From Paralichthys olivaceus (taxonomy: Eukaryota; Chordata; Actinopteri; Pleuronectiformes; Paralichthyidae): a stretch of 64,000 bases of DNA. Where the stretch lies: assembly GCF_024713975.1 (NCBI RefSeq), contig NC_091094.1:11145001-11209000 (forward strand), in the 5' to 3' direction. This document shows, one piece after another, positions 14,020 to 26,212 of this stretch. Positions within the stretch are counted from its first letter, which is position 1. The number at the start of each line of letters is the position of its first letter. Under the pieces are notes generated by a model. The model saw only the letters and a program-made list of their open reading frames with translations. It was not told the DNA's origin and ran no database searches. Both the position numbers and the translations under genes were made by a program.

Positions 14020-14330
14020 ATTATGGACTACACTTAAACTCTCTTAACTGTGTCATATTCACTGTGCTATATTCATCTGTCTGTGCAATATCACTGTACA
14101 TATTCTCACACTGCACATATTATTCCCATTTTTACACAGTATATATTAGTTTTATTCCATTCATATTTTACTATATTATAAATATATTTTTTTTTACTTA
14201 CATTTAAGTATTGCACGTTACCTTCTACTTCCTGATGCCTATTTTGACTCTTGCTGCTGTAGTACAGCAAATTTCCCCATTGTGGGACTAACAAAGGATT
14301 ATCTTACCTTATCTTATCTTATCAAACATA
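14020..14330 (+). repeat. Retroelement 3'-tail-like repeat ending in TTATC repeats
   Basis: The end 'aaatttccccattgtggga' followed by an 'aaaggattatctta' tail with TTATC units is a familiar 3' end of dispersed teleost retroelements. The upstream 240 bases, rich in short 'actgtgcaat/cacatatt' motifs, belong to the same unit. A reverse-oriented relative starts near 34377. Family not determined. Confidence 0.55.
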
Positions 14331-14682
14331 ATAAGAAGGAGTAATAACTAGCGTTCCCTACTCGATTGAGCTCAATCACTTCAGTGGAAAATGTAATCAT
14401 CTAAAGGATATATTACATTTATCCATTCATGAATTCAAACAATCAATAGTCAGATTTAATTGAGTCATAGTAAAACAGTCACAATAAAATAAGATAATGT
14501 TTGTATTGTATAATGCACGTGTAGCTCTCAGTCTCGGTCTGTGTGCTCGTTTATTCCTTCGTGTAATGTGGATAATTGTTCAAAACTATTGGTGCAAAAG
14601 TGAAAGTGTAAGTACAAGAAGACTTCGTTACAAGAGAGTTAAATTTAGAAAGGAGGAGTGGCCGCACGGTTTTCACATCGGG

Positions 14683-14702
14683 TTTTTTTTTTTTTTTTTT
14701 TT
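14683..14702 (+). repeat. Poly(T) run
   Basis: A run of twenty T residues, about 200 bases before the ptma CpG-rich promoter. Confidence 0.9.
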
Positions 14703-14924
14703 GTAATTTGAAACCTCATCTGTGCAAAGAAAAGCCGAAAAGACAAAAGATGCAACCTGCAGGTCGACGGTGATAAAGTTTTACAAACACTAAAACGACT
14801 CGCCGCGTCAGAGTGATCGAATGGTTCGAACAAGAGGCCACTTGTTTCGTTCATTGTTCGAGATGCAGGTGAAAAATCAAAGTGATGGATGATGGAGGGA
14901 GGAAGAAGGAGTGCGGCGTTTTAA

Positions 14925-15219
14925 AACACTCGACCAATCCACGACGAGAGGGGCAGGAGGGCGGGACGTGCCGGCGAGAGTGGCGGGGTATCTGCCCAAT
15001 GGGACGCTCCCGTTGCCGGCGTCGTCCAATAGCGTGCGGGCTGGAGCCGCCGCATCCAACGAGAGTGGACTTTGAAACGAGGTCTGGAGAAAAAGCGGAG
15101 TGGAGCGGACATCATTCCCCCGTCAGCGTCTTCAGAGCAGACACGAAGGCGACGAGCCGAGAAGAGAAAACACCGCTTCTCAATAACAGGAATATAATCA
15201 CCCACGTTCAGATTAAACA
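14925..15219 (+). promoter_or_regulatory. ptma: ptma promoter and 5' UTR: CpG-rich with three CCAAT boxes
   Basis: The AT-rich background switches here to CpG-rich sequence with G/C boxes (gggcaggagggcggga). Three forward CCAAT boxes lie at 14934-14938, 14996-15000 and 15026-15030, a typical NF-Y array of a housekeeping or proliferation gene. No TATA box is seen. The transcription start is probably between about 15050 and 15110. The start codon follows in good context (aaacaATGG). Confidence 0.65.
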
Positions 15220-16888
15220 ATGGCCGACACCGCTGTTGAGAAGACCGCCCCCGCAGAGGTTACAGCCAAGGTGCGTTTCATTCACTCTCCTCTCCTTCTT
15301 CTGTGGAAAAGCGCCGCGGTAAAAAGATTTCTGGAACTTTTTCCAAGTTGCTGTGGTTTTTTTTTCTCATGCTAACGGTTAAGCTAGCTCCGCGTCAACT
15401 TCAGCCTCTTAATTCGACGGGTTTCCGATAAGACGTCACTTGACGTCAGTTCAAAGAGTAATTGAGGTGAACTGGGTTTCACCTCAATCAAATTGAATTC
15501 TAATGGCTCGGGTCGACGGCCACACGTCGCCATTATGTGTCAGCAGTGACAGCCGGTGAAATACTGCGTCGTCCGAGTGAAATGTAGGAGATCTTAATGT
15601 GTCGAGCTTTTAAAACCCCTTGATGAGCAGACAAAGCGCTGGAAACGGTGCAGGAGGTGAAGCTGCTGCTGTGGGCGGGAAGACACAGTAACGCAGAGGG
15701 TTTACGTTACTTCCCGATCAAACCGTGAACATCACTACTTCCAAACCTTCACTTTAATCACAATCGATCCCGTTTATAGGCAACTGAGCGGTTTTTGATT
15801 CAAACACTTTCAGATTTAAACACCTCACGCCCGAACGTTTCATTGATTGGAGGGGCCGTGCTTTTATTTTGTAGGAGCTGAAGGAGAAGAAAGAAGTCGA
15901 AGTGGAGGAGAAGAAGAAGAAGGAGGAGGAGGAGAAGACGGAGGAGAAGAAGACGGACAACGGGGACGCACCTGCCAATGGCACAGTGAGTTGGAGCCGG
16001 GGCACTTCCCAGCCTCATGGCCTTTTGTCTCCGCAGCCGTCATCGTGCAGGTGTCGCTGCGGCCGCCCCCCCCCCGCTCAGCTGCTCCACACACTGCGCT
16101 TTGTTTGGGTCGTGAAATGGCACAGATGTTAGTTAGCAAGACGACCCCATTGGGTTTCTGAGGGATTTTTTTTCCCAGAGCTTGGTGGCTTAAATCCTCT
16201 GGGGAGTTCTCATTCAACTCCGTCATCCAACTGCTTATTCTTAAAGTGTCCCTGGAGGATTCAGTGGATTTGTGATTGTGGGAGGGTTGTTTCAACTGGG
16301 CTCCCATGTTGGGGTTTTTTTTTTTCTTTCTCTGTGTATGAAATTTTTTCTACACTTCAGACTCCATAAAAAGGAATGTACTCACATTTCACTTTCTCCT
16401 CTAGAACGGAGCCAATCACAGCGACAAAGTGGAAGAACCCAAAGAGGACGAACACAAGAATGGAGATGGTGTGTTTGAATTTTCTTCAAGACTTTAGTAA
16501 CCATGTTCACAAAGTTTTAGATTTGCCATACATTTTGTTCCCTCTTGTGGCCTTAACTTAAATTCAATTATGCTTAGATTTACTATGAGTGAATCATTTA
16601 TTTGAGTTGATTACACTGAAAGTAAATGATTTGTTTTCTAACCTTGCAGATAAAGCAGAGGAGGCGCCCCCTGCTGAGGAGACTGATGCACAGCCTGTGA
16701 AGCGTGCAGCTGATGAGGAGGAGGTGGGTACACAGTTTAATCACTTGTTCATGTGTTGCCTAATCTGCAAAAAACTTTGAATCTTTGCTAATACATGAAA
16801 TATCTTCTTCACGTAGGAAAAGACGGAGACTAAAAAACAGAAGACGGAGGAAAATGGAGATTCTAAAGAGGCCGAAGTGAAGGCTTAA
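15220..16888 (+). CDS. ptma: Prothymosin alpha-like small nuclear protein
   Basis: Five coding exons, 15220-15270, 15875-15985, 16405-16468, 16650-16723 and 16817-16888 (TAA), give 123 residues. The start reads MADTAVEKTAPAEVTAKELK, followed by KEKKEV and then DAPANG, which match the prothymosin amino end. The carboxyl part has KRAADEEEE and the nuclear-localisation-type TKKQKTEENG that closes this family. Known family roles are as unfolded, highly charged nuclear proteins that bind histone H1 and act in proliferation, apoptosis control and chromatin remodelling. The five-exon layout fits PTMA. Odd points: residues about 22-45 form a mixed Lys/Glu tract coded by AAG/GAG triplets, and the usual long Asp/Glu run is much reduced, which drifts towards parathymosin (PTMS). 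The family call is firm; alpha versus parathymosin, and which fish duplicate, is less certain. Confidence 0.85.
15431..15448 (+). promoter_or_regulatory. Tandem CRE-like sites in ptma intron 1
   Basis: A perfect palindromic CRE, TGACGTCA, at 15441-15448 is preceded ten bases upstream by a seven-of-eight match (AGACGTCA, 15431-15438). Both lie about 160 bases into intron 1, still within the CpG-rich zone. An 11-bp inverted repeat follows at 15461-15488. CREB/ATF binding is inferred from sequence only. Confidence 0.5.
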
Positions 16889-17700
16889 ATCTCCACTCGA
16901 TGCGTTTGCGGCACTGTTGTACCGGCCTGGTCAACACTGTGTTGTAGAGCTTGTGCTTCTCTGTATCTTTGAGAGAGATTTCTTTTTGTTTGCTCCCATG
17001 ATATCACATTGCACTGGAGTCCTGAAACATAGTGGCCCTGCATCCTTTTTTATGAAATGTTATTTATTGGTCTTTAAAATGAGCTTTTTTTCTACTTGTA
17101 AAATTGGGCCACACCATGAGATCAGTTTTTTTTATTATTTTTTGAGGTTTTATATCAGTATGTGAGAAGCACAATCTCTGTCAGTGCTGACCAGACGATT
17201 CATACATTAAGGCAGCTGCTCACCTCCAAGGCTCATGTTGACCTCTCAGATTCACATAAAGGACCAAAGATGAATTTTAAGCAGGGGCTAATGGACAGTT
17301 GTTAGCATTATTAGTTGAGGCATACTATTTTTGTGTTGAGCTGCTAATTAATCCTTAGCTCGGCTGCCCTGTCAACATAACAGATGGTGCAAATGAATAA
17401 AGGGGCTGTGTCTTGCGCCTCCATGATAAGGCTGCTTATTTTATGGAGGCAGGATTTTTGCAATGTTAATTAACCCCTCTTAAATCTTCAAGCTTTGGTC
17501 ATTTGTTCTGTATGCATTCCACGCAAGTTTGTACCATTTATACCTTGTTTTTCTTACATCTTCAACGAGTTATGTTATGGCTGAGTAGCCCAGTTTTTGT
17601 GTCCCGGACTGCCTTTTTCAGAACCAGAAAGACATTTGGTTACTTCAGCCACTGCTTTGTATATTCTGATTAACAAATAAATTGTCTTTTTACTTAAGTA
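16889..17700 (+). other. ptma: ptma 3' UTR with two poly(A) signals
   Basis: Non-coding sequence after the stop contains AATAAA at 17396-17401 and 17676-17681. A 3' UTR of 500-800 bases is usual for prothymosin mRNAs, so both ends may be used. Confidence 0.55.
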
Positions 17701-19424
17701 AATCTATGTTGTGTGTATATTCACTGTTTGCACCACAGCAGTGCCTTTTCAAACCCATATTTTAATTGATGATGTCACCTGACCTATTTTTTCTTTACAT
17801 GGAAAATGGCTGGCTCAGACACAGGAAGATGCAGGAATAGTGGCACTCACTTGGTAATGGAAAAGGGAGACTCAATGACTTGTGGCCTTGTCTTTTAGCT
17901 CCCCCATGTGGTGTAAGCAAAGATTGCAGAACATAACTCAAGTCAACTGGTTTGGGTGACAAAGACAATCAGTGGTAGAAACAATAATTGACACAGGAGT
18001 CTAAAATGGCAAAAATCCTTTTTAGTTTGAACAGAACCCTGAATAAAAGTAGCTTTTACAGTAACACTGCTAGTATTGAGCAATAGGTGGTACCATAGAA
18101 CACAACAACTCAAAATGTGTTTTTCTTATATAGCAAGCTGCAACAGCATGATCCATACAATTGCAGTTTCCTCAGAAACATTAGCATGGTGCATCCAGTC
18201 AGTCTTTAGGCTGTAAAAGCCAATTATTGACATTCTGCAGAGGCAGCAATTATGGCTGGCACCATAATGTTGAGAGCCGGTCAACCTCATAATGAAAGGC
18301 TTAAAACATGTTACAAAAGTTTATGTTACAGCCCTGAATTCAGACCTGGTGTCTGCTGAGGGCCCAACAGACGAAGCAGTTAGCCATGGCACAAAACATG
18401 TAGAAAATAAATCATATGGACTATTCTGCTAATGAAGATGGCTTCTTAAGGATGGAAAAGAAATTAAGTTTCCTGTGAGAAACGCTGCCAACAAATGTTA
18501 AGTGATCACTACACTGAGTTGATGGGCAGAGGGCGGTGGAGCAGAAGCCTACTACCTTAAAGCATGCGTCCTAATGATGACAATAAGTACTTGCTGCTGG
18601 CTCTATGAACCCCTCCCCCAGTCTTTTCTTTCATTGTTGTCCACCTTCAGGGTTACCCATAGTTCACATGAGTCTTCTCTGTTCTTCCGTTTTGTTCGGT
18701 TTCCGACTGAATGTTGATTCACACCCCAGTTTCAACTTCTCCTCTTCCTGATAATGACAAGAATCACTGTCATTATTACAAAGGTATGGCCAGGAGCAGG
18801 GTGACAGCTCACTGAGCTGTCCTTGGCTTAGTGAGGGCCCAGACAGAATTTGCCACCAGTACACATTTCTCTGTGTTTTTTTAAAAGTTGTGTGTACAAG
18901 CGCGTTAGCGTGAGTCATCCTATTAGTCATGGCTCTGTGCTGATTAAGGAATTAATTGTCATTGTATTCATACTCGGGGCTTGATTAAGCGTCACCCAGC
19001 ACTAAACTGTAAAATTTGGGGATACGTCACTGAATGACTGAATGATCGTGTGGAAAAGTGTTGTTGGTTTATTTTGCCTGTTAAAATATAAAATGGGAAG
19101 CCCTTCAAGACTGCAACTGCCATAAAGCACTCTTCACCTTTACATAATTATTGTGTATGTGTATGCTGTCAATGCTAAATTAATGTGAAAGATCTCTCGA
19201 ATGAACTGTTGACGGTGGGCGGTCACTGGCAGCACATTCATTGAGTCAGAAAATCCTGCTTCGGGTGTGATGCTAATATTGCTAACTCAGAGAAACAGGC
19301 AGGTAGACATTCCCTTTGGCTGTGTGACAGAAACAAAACACAAGGCTTTGAGAGGTTACAGCGCAGCTCATGCAGACGTTAGGCAACTGATAAAAGGAAG
19401 AAAACAGGGGAAAGCTGTGGTTAG

Positions 19425-19467
<43 letters not shown>

Positions 19468-19933
19468 TGATTGACATTTCTATACTAAATATCAACAAGC
19501 AAGAAAAGAGGACGAAAGATTTTACAGCAAAGAATCAGACACAGGATCTATACTCAAAGAGGTCACTCGCACACTCTCTCTCAAACGCACAAATAAATCC
19601 AGTCTCACACTTCAACTCAAAAAGGTCACACACTCCTTAGGAAATGTTAGGAAAAAATGCATGGGCACACACACTGTATGAACACACTGGTTGTGTATAC
19701 ACAGATTAGAGCAGTGGCCAATGTCTGTCTGTCTGTCTAGCTCTGAGAAAAGTAGTGCTGATTAGCGTGAGACAATATATGGAGTTGTGCTGTACAGTGT
19801 GCGGCAGGATGTACAGTGCGTCTGTCCTATCGGTGTTGGGAAGGTCAACATTCAGACACAGAGCGACAGCGTGCGTCATTGAGTGTGTGCATATGTGTGT
19901 GTGCGTGACTGTGAGGTAAATTAAGAGGCTTCT
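17701..19933. other. Gene-free interval between ptma and slc45a1
   Basis: No exon-like structure was found. The interval contains a TG microsatellite at 19427-19466 and otherwise unremarkable mixed sequence. The right end probably includes the slc45a1 3' UTR, transcribed leftwards. Confidence 0.6.
19427..19466 (+). repeat. (TG)n microsatellite
   Basis: Twenty TG units without interruption. Confidence 0.95.
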
Positions 19934-22900
19934 CTAAATGTGCACCAATAGTGGCTGGGTCTCGCTATCGGTGGGCTCACCCTCAGGGGGGGGCAGCTGG
20001 TACACCACGAAGAGGGAGGAGTACAGGCAGCCCACGAATGACATCAGGCTTGAAAAGTACATCACTCCCTGGGCCCCACCCACCAATGAGGTCAGAGGTC
20101 CCATCGCCACAGAGACCAGGATCTGAGCCAGGAAATACTGGCAGCTGAGCAGAGAGATGTCCACCCCCATCCCTCGTCTGGTCCCTTCCTCTGATGAGCC
20201 ACAAAACTGTGGGACACACATGAAAAAGTTGAGTTAAGGTGCTAAATCTAACCACACTGTTCAAAGTATTATTTAAATGATGCCTAATTGTCTTTTCTGA
20301 GAGCTACATAGGAGGATTGATACCACTTTTATATCACTGCAATTATTATGAAGCAGCCACCAGCAGCCGATTGGCTCACACTGTGAACAGGGGAGCAGTT
20401 CACCTGGCTCTGTGAGCTTAAGGGAACAAAATCTGCTTAGTAGAAACTCTGCAGCTAAAGAAACATAAAACCTTAATGTGTTGTTTTTACACTTTGGGAT
20501 TAAACGAATAAGATTTAGAATGTAAACAACAATGTCACTAAGTAGAGCATATTCCTCTGCTAAGGCCGAACAATCCTACTGTGATGTGTCTGGAACTTTT
20601 TGTGAAAGGTTTGATTTCTTTGTGGATCTTTTGTTGTATTCACTGTTAAGGAATTTCGCCGATTGTCTTCCTTGCATTTGGTTTTTGGATTTGCGTCTGT
20701 TGGGGGCAATTTTAATTCATTACTTCCTGCTTTATTTTGTACTCACCATTGGATCTAATTTCTGATAACTTCACTTCCTGTCTTTGTCTACTTTCCCGCT
20801 CTTTGTGATCACCTGCTCCACCCTTGTTTAGTTACCTCAACCATCTGCGTTATAGTATTATTAGTTTGTTTGTTAGTTTTCATGATTACGCAAAATCTGC
20901 TGAACTGATTTACATGACATTTTTGGAGAGGTGAGTCATAACCCAAAGAAGAATCCATTCAAATTTAAAGTGGATCTCAGACGTTTTTCAGTTTCATGGT
21001 AAGATGGGGCATTAGCCTTAGTGGAGGTATACCTTCTAGTGTCACCTATATCTAACCTAAACTGCTTTCAGAAATACACTGAACTCTGCAGATACTCTGT
21101 ATTCTCTCTCTGGAAGAGGTGCATGTTAGAGTGAGAGGCTCCACAGTTTCTGTGGATGTTCTGTGCCTGGCCTCCAAGTGTAACGTCCGTTAAAATTCAG
21201 GAGAAATCGATGTGATAGCACAGCAGGGGATCCTCGCTGGGTTCACCACGACTGAGTGGGGGGGGTTGATGGCGTTTCTAACAAGCGACAGGCGCAAAAA
21301 TGAAAAAAACTAAAAGAAAACAAATATCTTCGGGAGAAACTGCATACACATATGGCATATGACGCAATATTATGTAAAGAGAGTTTATGGTTATAAGAGC
21401 CGACATTGGTGTCAGTGTGATGTAGAGAAAATCATGTGATCTACACAGTGGAGTTAATATGTCGCTTCCGCCCTCTGCCTGCTGCACCCGGCTGCACCAG
21501 AGCCTAAATAATGCAGAGGATTTGTTGCTGTTGTGTGTGCAGAGAACCTCCCGCTGTGTTGTGCATGAGTGAAAGGCAAACTGCAGACAAACTCTGTAGC
21601 CAATTCTCCAGATTTTTTACCTGCAGGTCATGTCTGAAAACGGCTTTTGTGTATTTATTGTTTATTAAGGTAATTATTGAGTGTCAGAGGTGGTAGGTGG
21701 ATGACATTACCAGCTAACTGTTACCAGTCTTTGTGCAAAGCTCAGCTAGACAACTGTTTGGGTGGTGTGACAAATAAAATTAGCTGGTTGTAGATTTATC
21801 ATATTTCATATTTAACAGACTGGTTGAATAGTGGTATCAATCTTCTTATTTATCTCTTGGCAACAGAGTATAAGCATTTAAGGGATTATTTTAAGTTGTA
21901 AAAATACTATATAACTACAAATTAGTGAATGTTAGTCCTGCACATGCTGTACCTAGAGACTAACCTGAGGGCTCTGGTAGTATTCACACAGCAGAGAGTA
22001 AGGCAGCGTGCATAGTGAGGAGAAGAGCACCCCGTAGGTGACACAGAGGGACAGTACCACGTAGAGGTTGGTGGACAGTGTGGCAAGGCCTGTGCCCAAA
22101 CCAAACGCCAAGTAGGCAAAAAAATACAGAGTGCGAAGAGAGAAACGCTCCTCTAGTTTCTCCAATATGGCTGAAAGTTCGAAGAGGAAACAGAGAGACA
22201 CACAGAGGAGAAATGTTAAACTGTTAGGATGACAAATTACTGCAAAGAAAATTCAACAAGGGTAAGTAATTAATCTTCCCAGGGCAGAGCTATGCTAACA
22301 TCCAAATCATTGTGTGATTAAAAGTGTAGTTTACCTGAGTAGAAAGCAGCACTGAATGCATAGATGCACATGCCCCAGCAGCCCATGCTAACGCCAGCAT
22401 TGTAGCGTTGGTAAGCCTCAGAGTCGTGGGGTGCTTTGGGGTCTCCTTTGAACACAACCTCCCCCATGAAGTCGGTGTAGAAGAGCAGCATGCCTTCAAA
22501 GGACAGCCAGCCTGCAGCACAGAGAGATGCAAAGCCTATTAACTCAGTTCATTTGAAATACAAAACAGGCCGCCTCTAAGATGTTGCAGGGTTCTTGACG
22601 GAACTGAATTTTAAATGGAAAGGATTTCTCTCACCCAAAAAATGATTAGTGCATAAACTCCGCAGGGAAGGAGGCATCCTGTAGATGGCTATACACAGCA
22701 GCTTCATTGACATTTGGGATTCTCCTGTCTCCACATTCTCACTCAGATCACTCTCATACCGCACTCCATTCAGCAAAATGTTTGCAACCTAAGTCGGAGA
22801 AAAAGAGACAGGCATTGTGTTCAGAAAATGCCATGGTGGCTACTGAGTGAGCAGCTTTTGTCCTTTTCAAAATATGTGTCTGACCTGCTGGCTGAAGGTC

Positions 22901-25323
22901 ACTGTTCTTCTGCGTCCGTTCTCCAGCCCGACAACCTGCGTTGCCATGGGCTCCTCTATTAGTGCAAGACTCTGGGGTCTCTTCAGGATACCAGCGGCGG
23001 AGCCCCGGTGTGACCCCACACCTGGCTGACCTCCAGCTGTGACCTGAGATGCTCCATGAGATTGTGCATCTCCCTCGGGCTGGGGCGCTTCGGCATCCTG
23101 AGCTTCTGCGCCGGGATGAGACGCCACCTCAGCCTGGGTCTGTCCTACAGGATGACTCCCTGTCCCCTGTGTGGATCCCTCTGGAAGAGGGGAGTCCCCT
23201 GGAGGCAACGGTGCAGTGGTGGAATTCGGGGCGAGGGCTTGTGGTGTCTGCTGACCCGTGTAGCAGTCTATGAGCACACTGTCTATGTAGGAGGTTCCTA
23301 ATGAGGAGGCAAACTCATTGATGCCAGTTAATGAGCTGTCCCTACTGATGAAGCTGCCGTATTTTGGAGTGAGGGGGCTCAGTGGCGATATGGGGCTACT
23401 GAGGCCGGCACAGAGGCATGCATTGGCACTGCAAGAATGGGCCAGAGGGTCGGGAGGGTGAGATTTTGTGAAATTGTAGCTGTAAAGACCATCCTCATCT
23501 TCTTCGTCCAGTCCCAAATTGGATCCTGGGCGGACAGGAGGGGAGGGAGGGAGGGGAAGACTGGGGCTCTTCAGAAGGTTTTTGGAGTTTTTGTTTGGCT
23601 GGCTCTTTGGTAGCGGCCGCTCAGGGATACTCATCAGAGTCATGGCTGTGGCGATCACCAAAGTGATGCTCGTAAACAGGTATATAACCCGCAGTTGACC
23701 TCCCATCGACCTTCCAAACTGTGTCTGGTCCCAGTTGATGCCACCCACGATGTAACCAAACCCACCTCCTAGTCCTTTTAAGAAAATACAAATAAGAGTG
23801 TGATAAAAAGTCAACCTTTTATAGAATGTTTTCCAGAAGATGATCATTTCTTGAAGCTCTATTTCTGCTTGTCTTTCCCCTGATTGTCATAAGAATAATA
23901 GCTAGAGTTTCTATCTTCTGTCATATAAATTAAACAGTGTAATAATAAAGTCATTATGTGTTTTTTTCCTAGTAAAGTGTTTTCTTACCTGCCAGCAGTG
24001 CATGGATGTTCAGCCCCCGATCCTGGTCTTCTGGACTGCATACATCCATCATGTAGGCATGGCTTGGATTGTCGGCTGAATCAGCACTAAAGTCCATCAG
24101 GACCACACCACATATCGTCAGGACAATCCCCCACTTGTGATTTAAAGCTGTGTCATCCAGAGCTCCTCCAATGTCTCGCCCATTCAGCACCAGGGTTAGA
24201 CCAAGCAAAGCCCCTATGAGGTAGAAAAAGTCAATGTTAGATTTATATGGACATCTTGCAAGTTTTCACCCTGGTCTTTTCATTTGTTGGTTGATTTGTA
24301 TGTGTGTAGGTCTGCAAACGGATCTGGATCAAGAAGCAATTACATTTTGGTGCAGATCTGGATCAGAGGGCAGATCCAGGAATTACTTTTTTCTCTTTCT
24401 TTAAAATTGTGAGACTGAACACTTTTCAAAAAATATTTCTGCTTTCCCAGGGAATAGTTCACAGATCTTGATAGGAAAATCAGTCATATTTAGGGATCTG
24501 ATATCTATGAGTATGTAAAATTAAAAATTGACTGCTGGGCCTTGAAAATGATTTGCGCTCTATTGATTGCCATTCTAGTTTCTTCATTATATGGACTAAA
24601 AGTCACAATTATAAGCCCCTGCTGTTCTGTTTTAAATGTTCTTAGTTAAATGTGTCTCTTGTAGGTATCCCAACTTAATTGAGTCCTCTTTTAACATTTC
24701 TTACCTATAGCCAAGGCAAATATGAATGGTCTCCTTCGCCCAAACCGTGATGTACATCGATCACTCCAGGCTCCAATGAGAGGCTGAACGAGGAATCCTT
24801 TCACCCAACAGACAGAGGACAGAGTTAGATGTGAGTGAGAGCGACGGGATTATTGATTTCATATATGTATCACGTGTCAATTTCCATTAGTTGTTCACTC
24901 ACCAAGTATTGGGCTAATAAACCAAACCAAGCTGTAGAACTGATCGGGGAGGCCCATCTGTAGAAGCACAGGCGTCACATAAGCTGTTTCCATGGCATAG
25001 CTGAATTCAATCCCAAACAGGATGCAGCCATTGAAGAGCAGCTCATGGAAGGTGCGTCTCGGAGGAAGTTCACTGAGGTCCAGCTGGTCCAGAGGACAGG
25101 GTGTGTTGGGCGGTGGAGGCGGAGAGGGTCTTATCAACTTCCGCCGCTTCGGCTGTCTCTGGAAGTTGTTGGCTCGGTGACTGAGGTGCCGGGTGGTGGA
25201 CGTTGGGAAGCTGGCAGTTTTGGGGAGCGAGCTCCTCCAGATACCTTCCTGAGCTGTGGATAACCTCCCCCCTGGGCTGGCCAAGAGGGGGTCGGTGGGG
25301 GTGCCCATGCCCGGAGATGACAT
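19934..25323 (-). CDS. slc45a1: Proton-associated sugar transporter A (SLC45A1)
   Basis: Eight coding exons in transcript order: 25323-24903, 24797-24705, 24213-23989, 23774-22885, 22788-22635, 22511-22335, 22170-21965 and 20206-19934 (TAG). The total is 2439 nt, 812 residues; human is about 750. The start is the ATG at 25323, because an in-frame TAA sits at 25347-25345 and a splice acceptor at 25350 makes the upstream exon non-coding. The cytosolic N-tail has [10 protein letters not shown] and a PSPPPPP run. Transmembrane segments follow, with the SLC45/sucrose-transporter signature RFGRRRPF at residues 158-165. The very large exon (residues about 247-543) codes the loop between helices 6 and 7, including [14 protein letters not shown], and the C-half ends SQCYF-type helices then PLLVHI. 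Family members move glucose and galactose with protons, mainly in brain. The loop carries a lineage-specific G/Q/A/E-rich insertion. Orthology to SLC45A1 rather than SLC45A4 is well supported. Confidence 0.95.
20870..21045 (+). repeat. Dispersed repeat family A, copy 1 (slc45a1 intron)
   Basis: The fragment runs from a 'ttagttttcatgattacgcaaa' type start through 'ctgctgaactgattt' to 'ccttagtggaggtat'. It is a diverged member of a family seen at 24300, 29862, 44165, 44405 and 55920. Confidence 0.7.
21064..21160 (+). repeat. Dispersed repeat family B, copy 1
   Basis: Shares about 97 bases with 35241-35346, including 'gaactctg(c/g)agat', 'agaggtgcatg' and 'gagaggct(c)' followed by 'agtttctgtgga'. 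Confidence 0.65.
24300..24590 (+). repeat. Dispersed repeat family A, copy 2 (slc45a1 intron)
   Basis: Contains the family marks 'cattttggtgcagatctgga', 'gcagatccaggaatt', 'cagggaatagttca' and 'ctgatatctatgagt', ending in 'gggcctt'. It sits in the intron between the second and third coding exons of slc45a1. Confidence 0.7.
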
Positions 25324-26162
25324 CTCTCTCTCTCTCAAGCCAGCTTACACTGCAGAAAGAGAAAAAAGCGCGGTGTCAAGCTGAGACTCAGAGATGGAAA
25401 CTTGTATTGTTCATATTAGAGGTCACACAGGAGCATCACGGGAGCACGTGTGTAACTGAGCACTACTGATGGTTGTGTAGCTCCACCAACACGACACTGC
25501 AGTCATCGGCACACAGCTACGATGGGCACGACGCACTGCAACCAATGCGCATGTTAGTGTGCGCAGAGCCCATGTGCTCTCCGTGGCGGACCACAGCAGT
25601 GTAGTATGCGGCACCGCGCTTATGGAGCCTGTTTCCATTTTAATTTTTCATGGAGGGAGCTCGGGTCGGACACAATGGGGCCGCTGGCGTTGGTGGTGAA
25701 GGCTCACGAGACATTTACAAGGACAACGTGACACAGGCGCTCGAACGCAAATGAAACATCTGACCATTACAAATCCTTTTTGTAGACGCGGAACCGATTG
25801 ATCGCTTCTTTTCAAAGTGAATTTATCAAACGATGCTCGACATTTTCCTCGACTTCACATGGTGTCGTTGACCGTGACGAGCACACGATCCTCCCAGCTG
25901 TGTTGGAGGAGGAAGAAGAAGAAGAAGGCGTGCAAAATGAAAGATGATAATTACCTTACCGGGGCGGCTCGTCATTTATTGCGGAAAACTGTGAACAGAG
26001 CGGTGACCACTGTGATTTACACGACTCATGGTTGGGGTCTTTTTTGTTTTTTGTTTGTTTGTTTTTTTTGCCTTTGATGCAGTCATCCCCCCGATTCCTC
26101 CTCCGTCCCTTCTCCTTCCCCCTCTTCTCTCCCCCTTCGCCTCTTCCTCCCGTCCTGTCCCG

Positions 26163-26170
26163 TGACGTCA
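26163..26170 (+). promoter_or_regulatory. Perfect CRE upstream of slc45a1
   Basis: Palindromic TGACGTCA is followed directly by cgcccctccc, a GC-box-like run. It lies about 840 bases before the start codon exon of slc45a1 on its 5' side, so it may mark the promoter of an untranslated first exon between about 25.4 and 26.2 kb. This is inference. Confidence 0.4.
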
Positions 26171-26212
26171 CGCCCCTCCCTGCAACATCAGCACCGCGCG
26201 GACAGTGACTAT

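Larger units (their letters stand above)
3883..14880. other. Gene-free interval between odad1 and ptma
   Basis: About 11 kb without a recognisable gene. After the odad1 3' UTR it holds mixed AT-rich sequence, a G-run at about 5180-5193, a pyrimidine-rich promoter-like patch near 5380-5550, a GAG microsatellite, a TA microsatellite, repeat fragments near 8.6 and 14.0-14.3 kb, and a poly(T) run at 14683-14702. Short open frames here show no family resemblance and no consistent exon structure, apart from the candidate exon listed separately. Confidence 0.6.

Noticed and set aside
15864-16307. 147-codon minus-strand frame with serine and proline runs
   Set aside because: Antisense shadow of the AAG/GAG tract of ptma exon 2 and its intron.
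25324-25338. Upstream start for slc45a1 at a TTG codon five codons before the ATG
   Set aside because: Non-ATG start in a GA repeat just after an in-frame TAA; the ATG at 25323 is the natural start.
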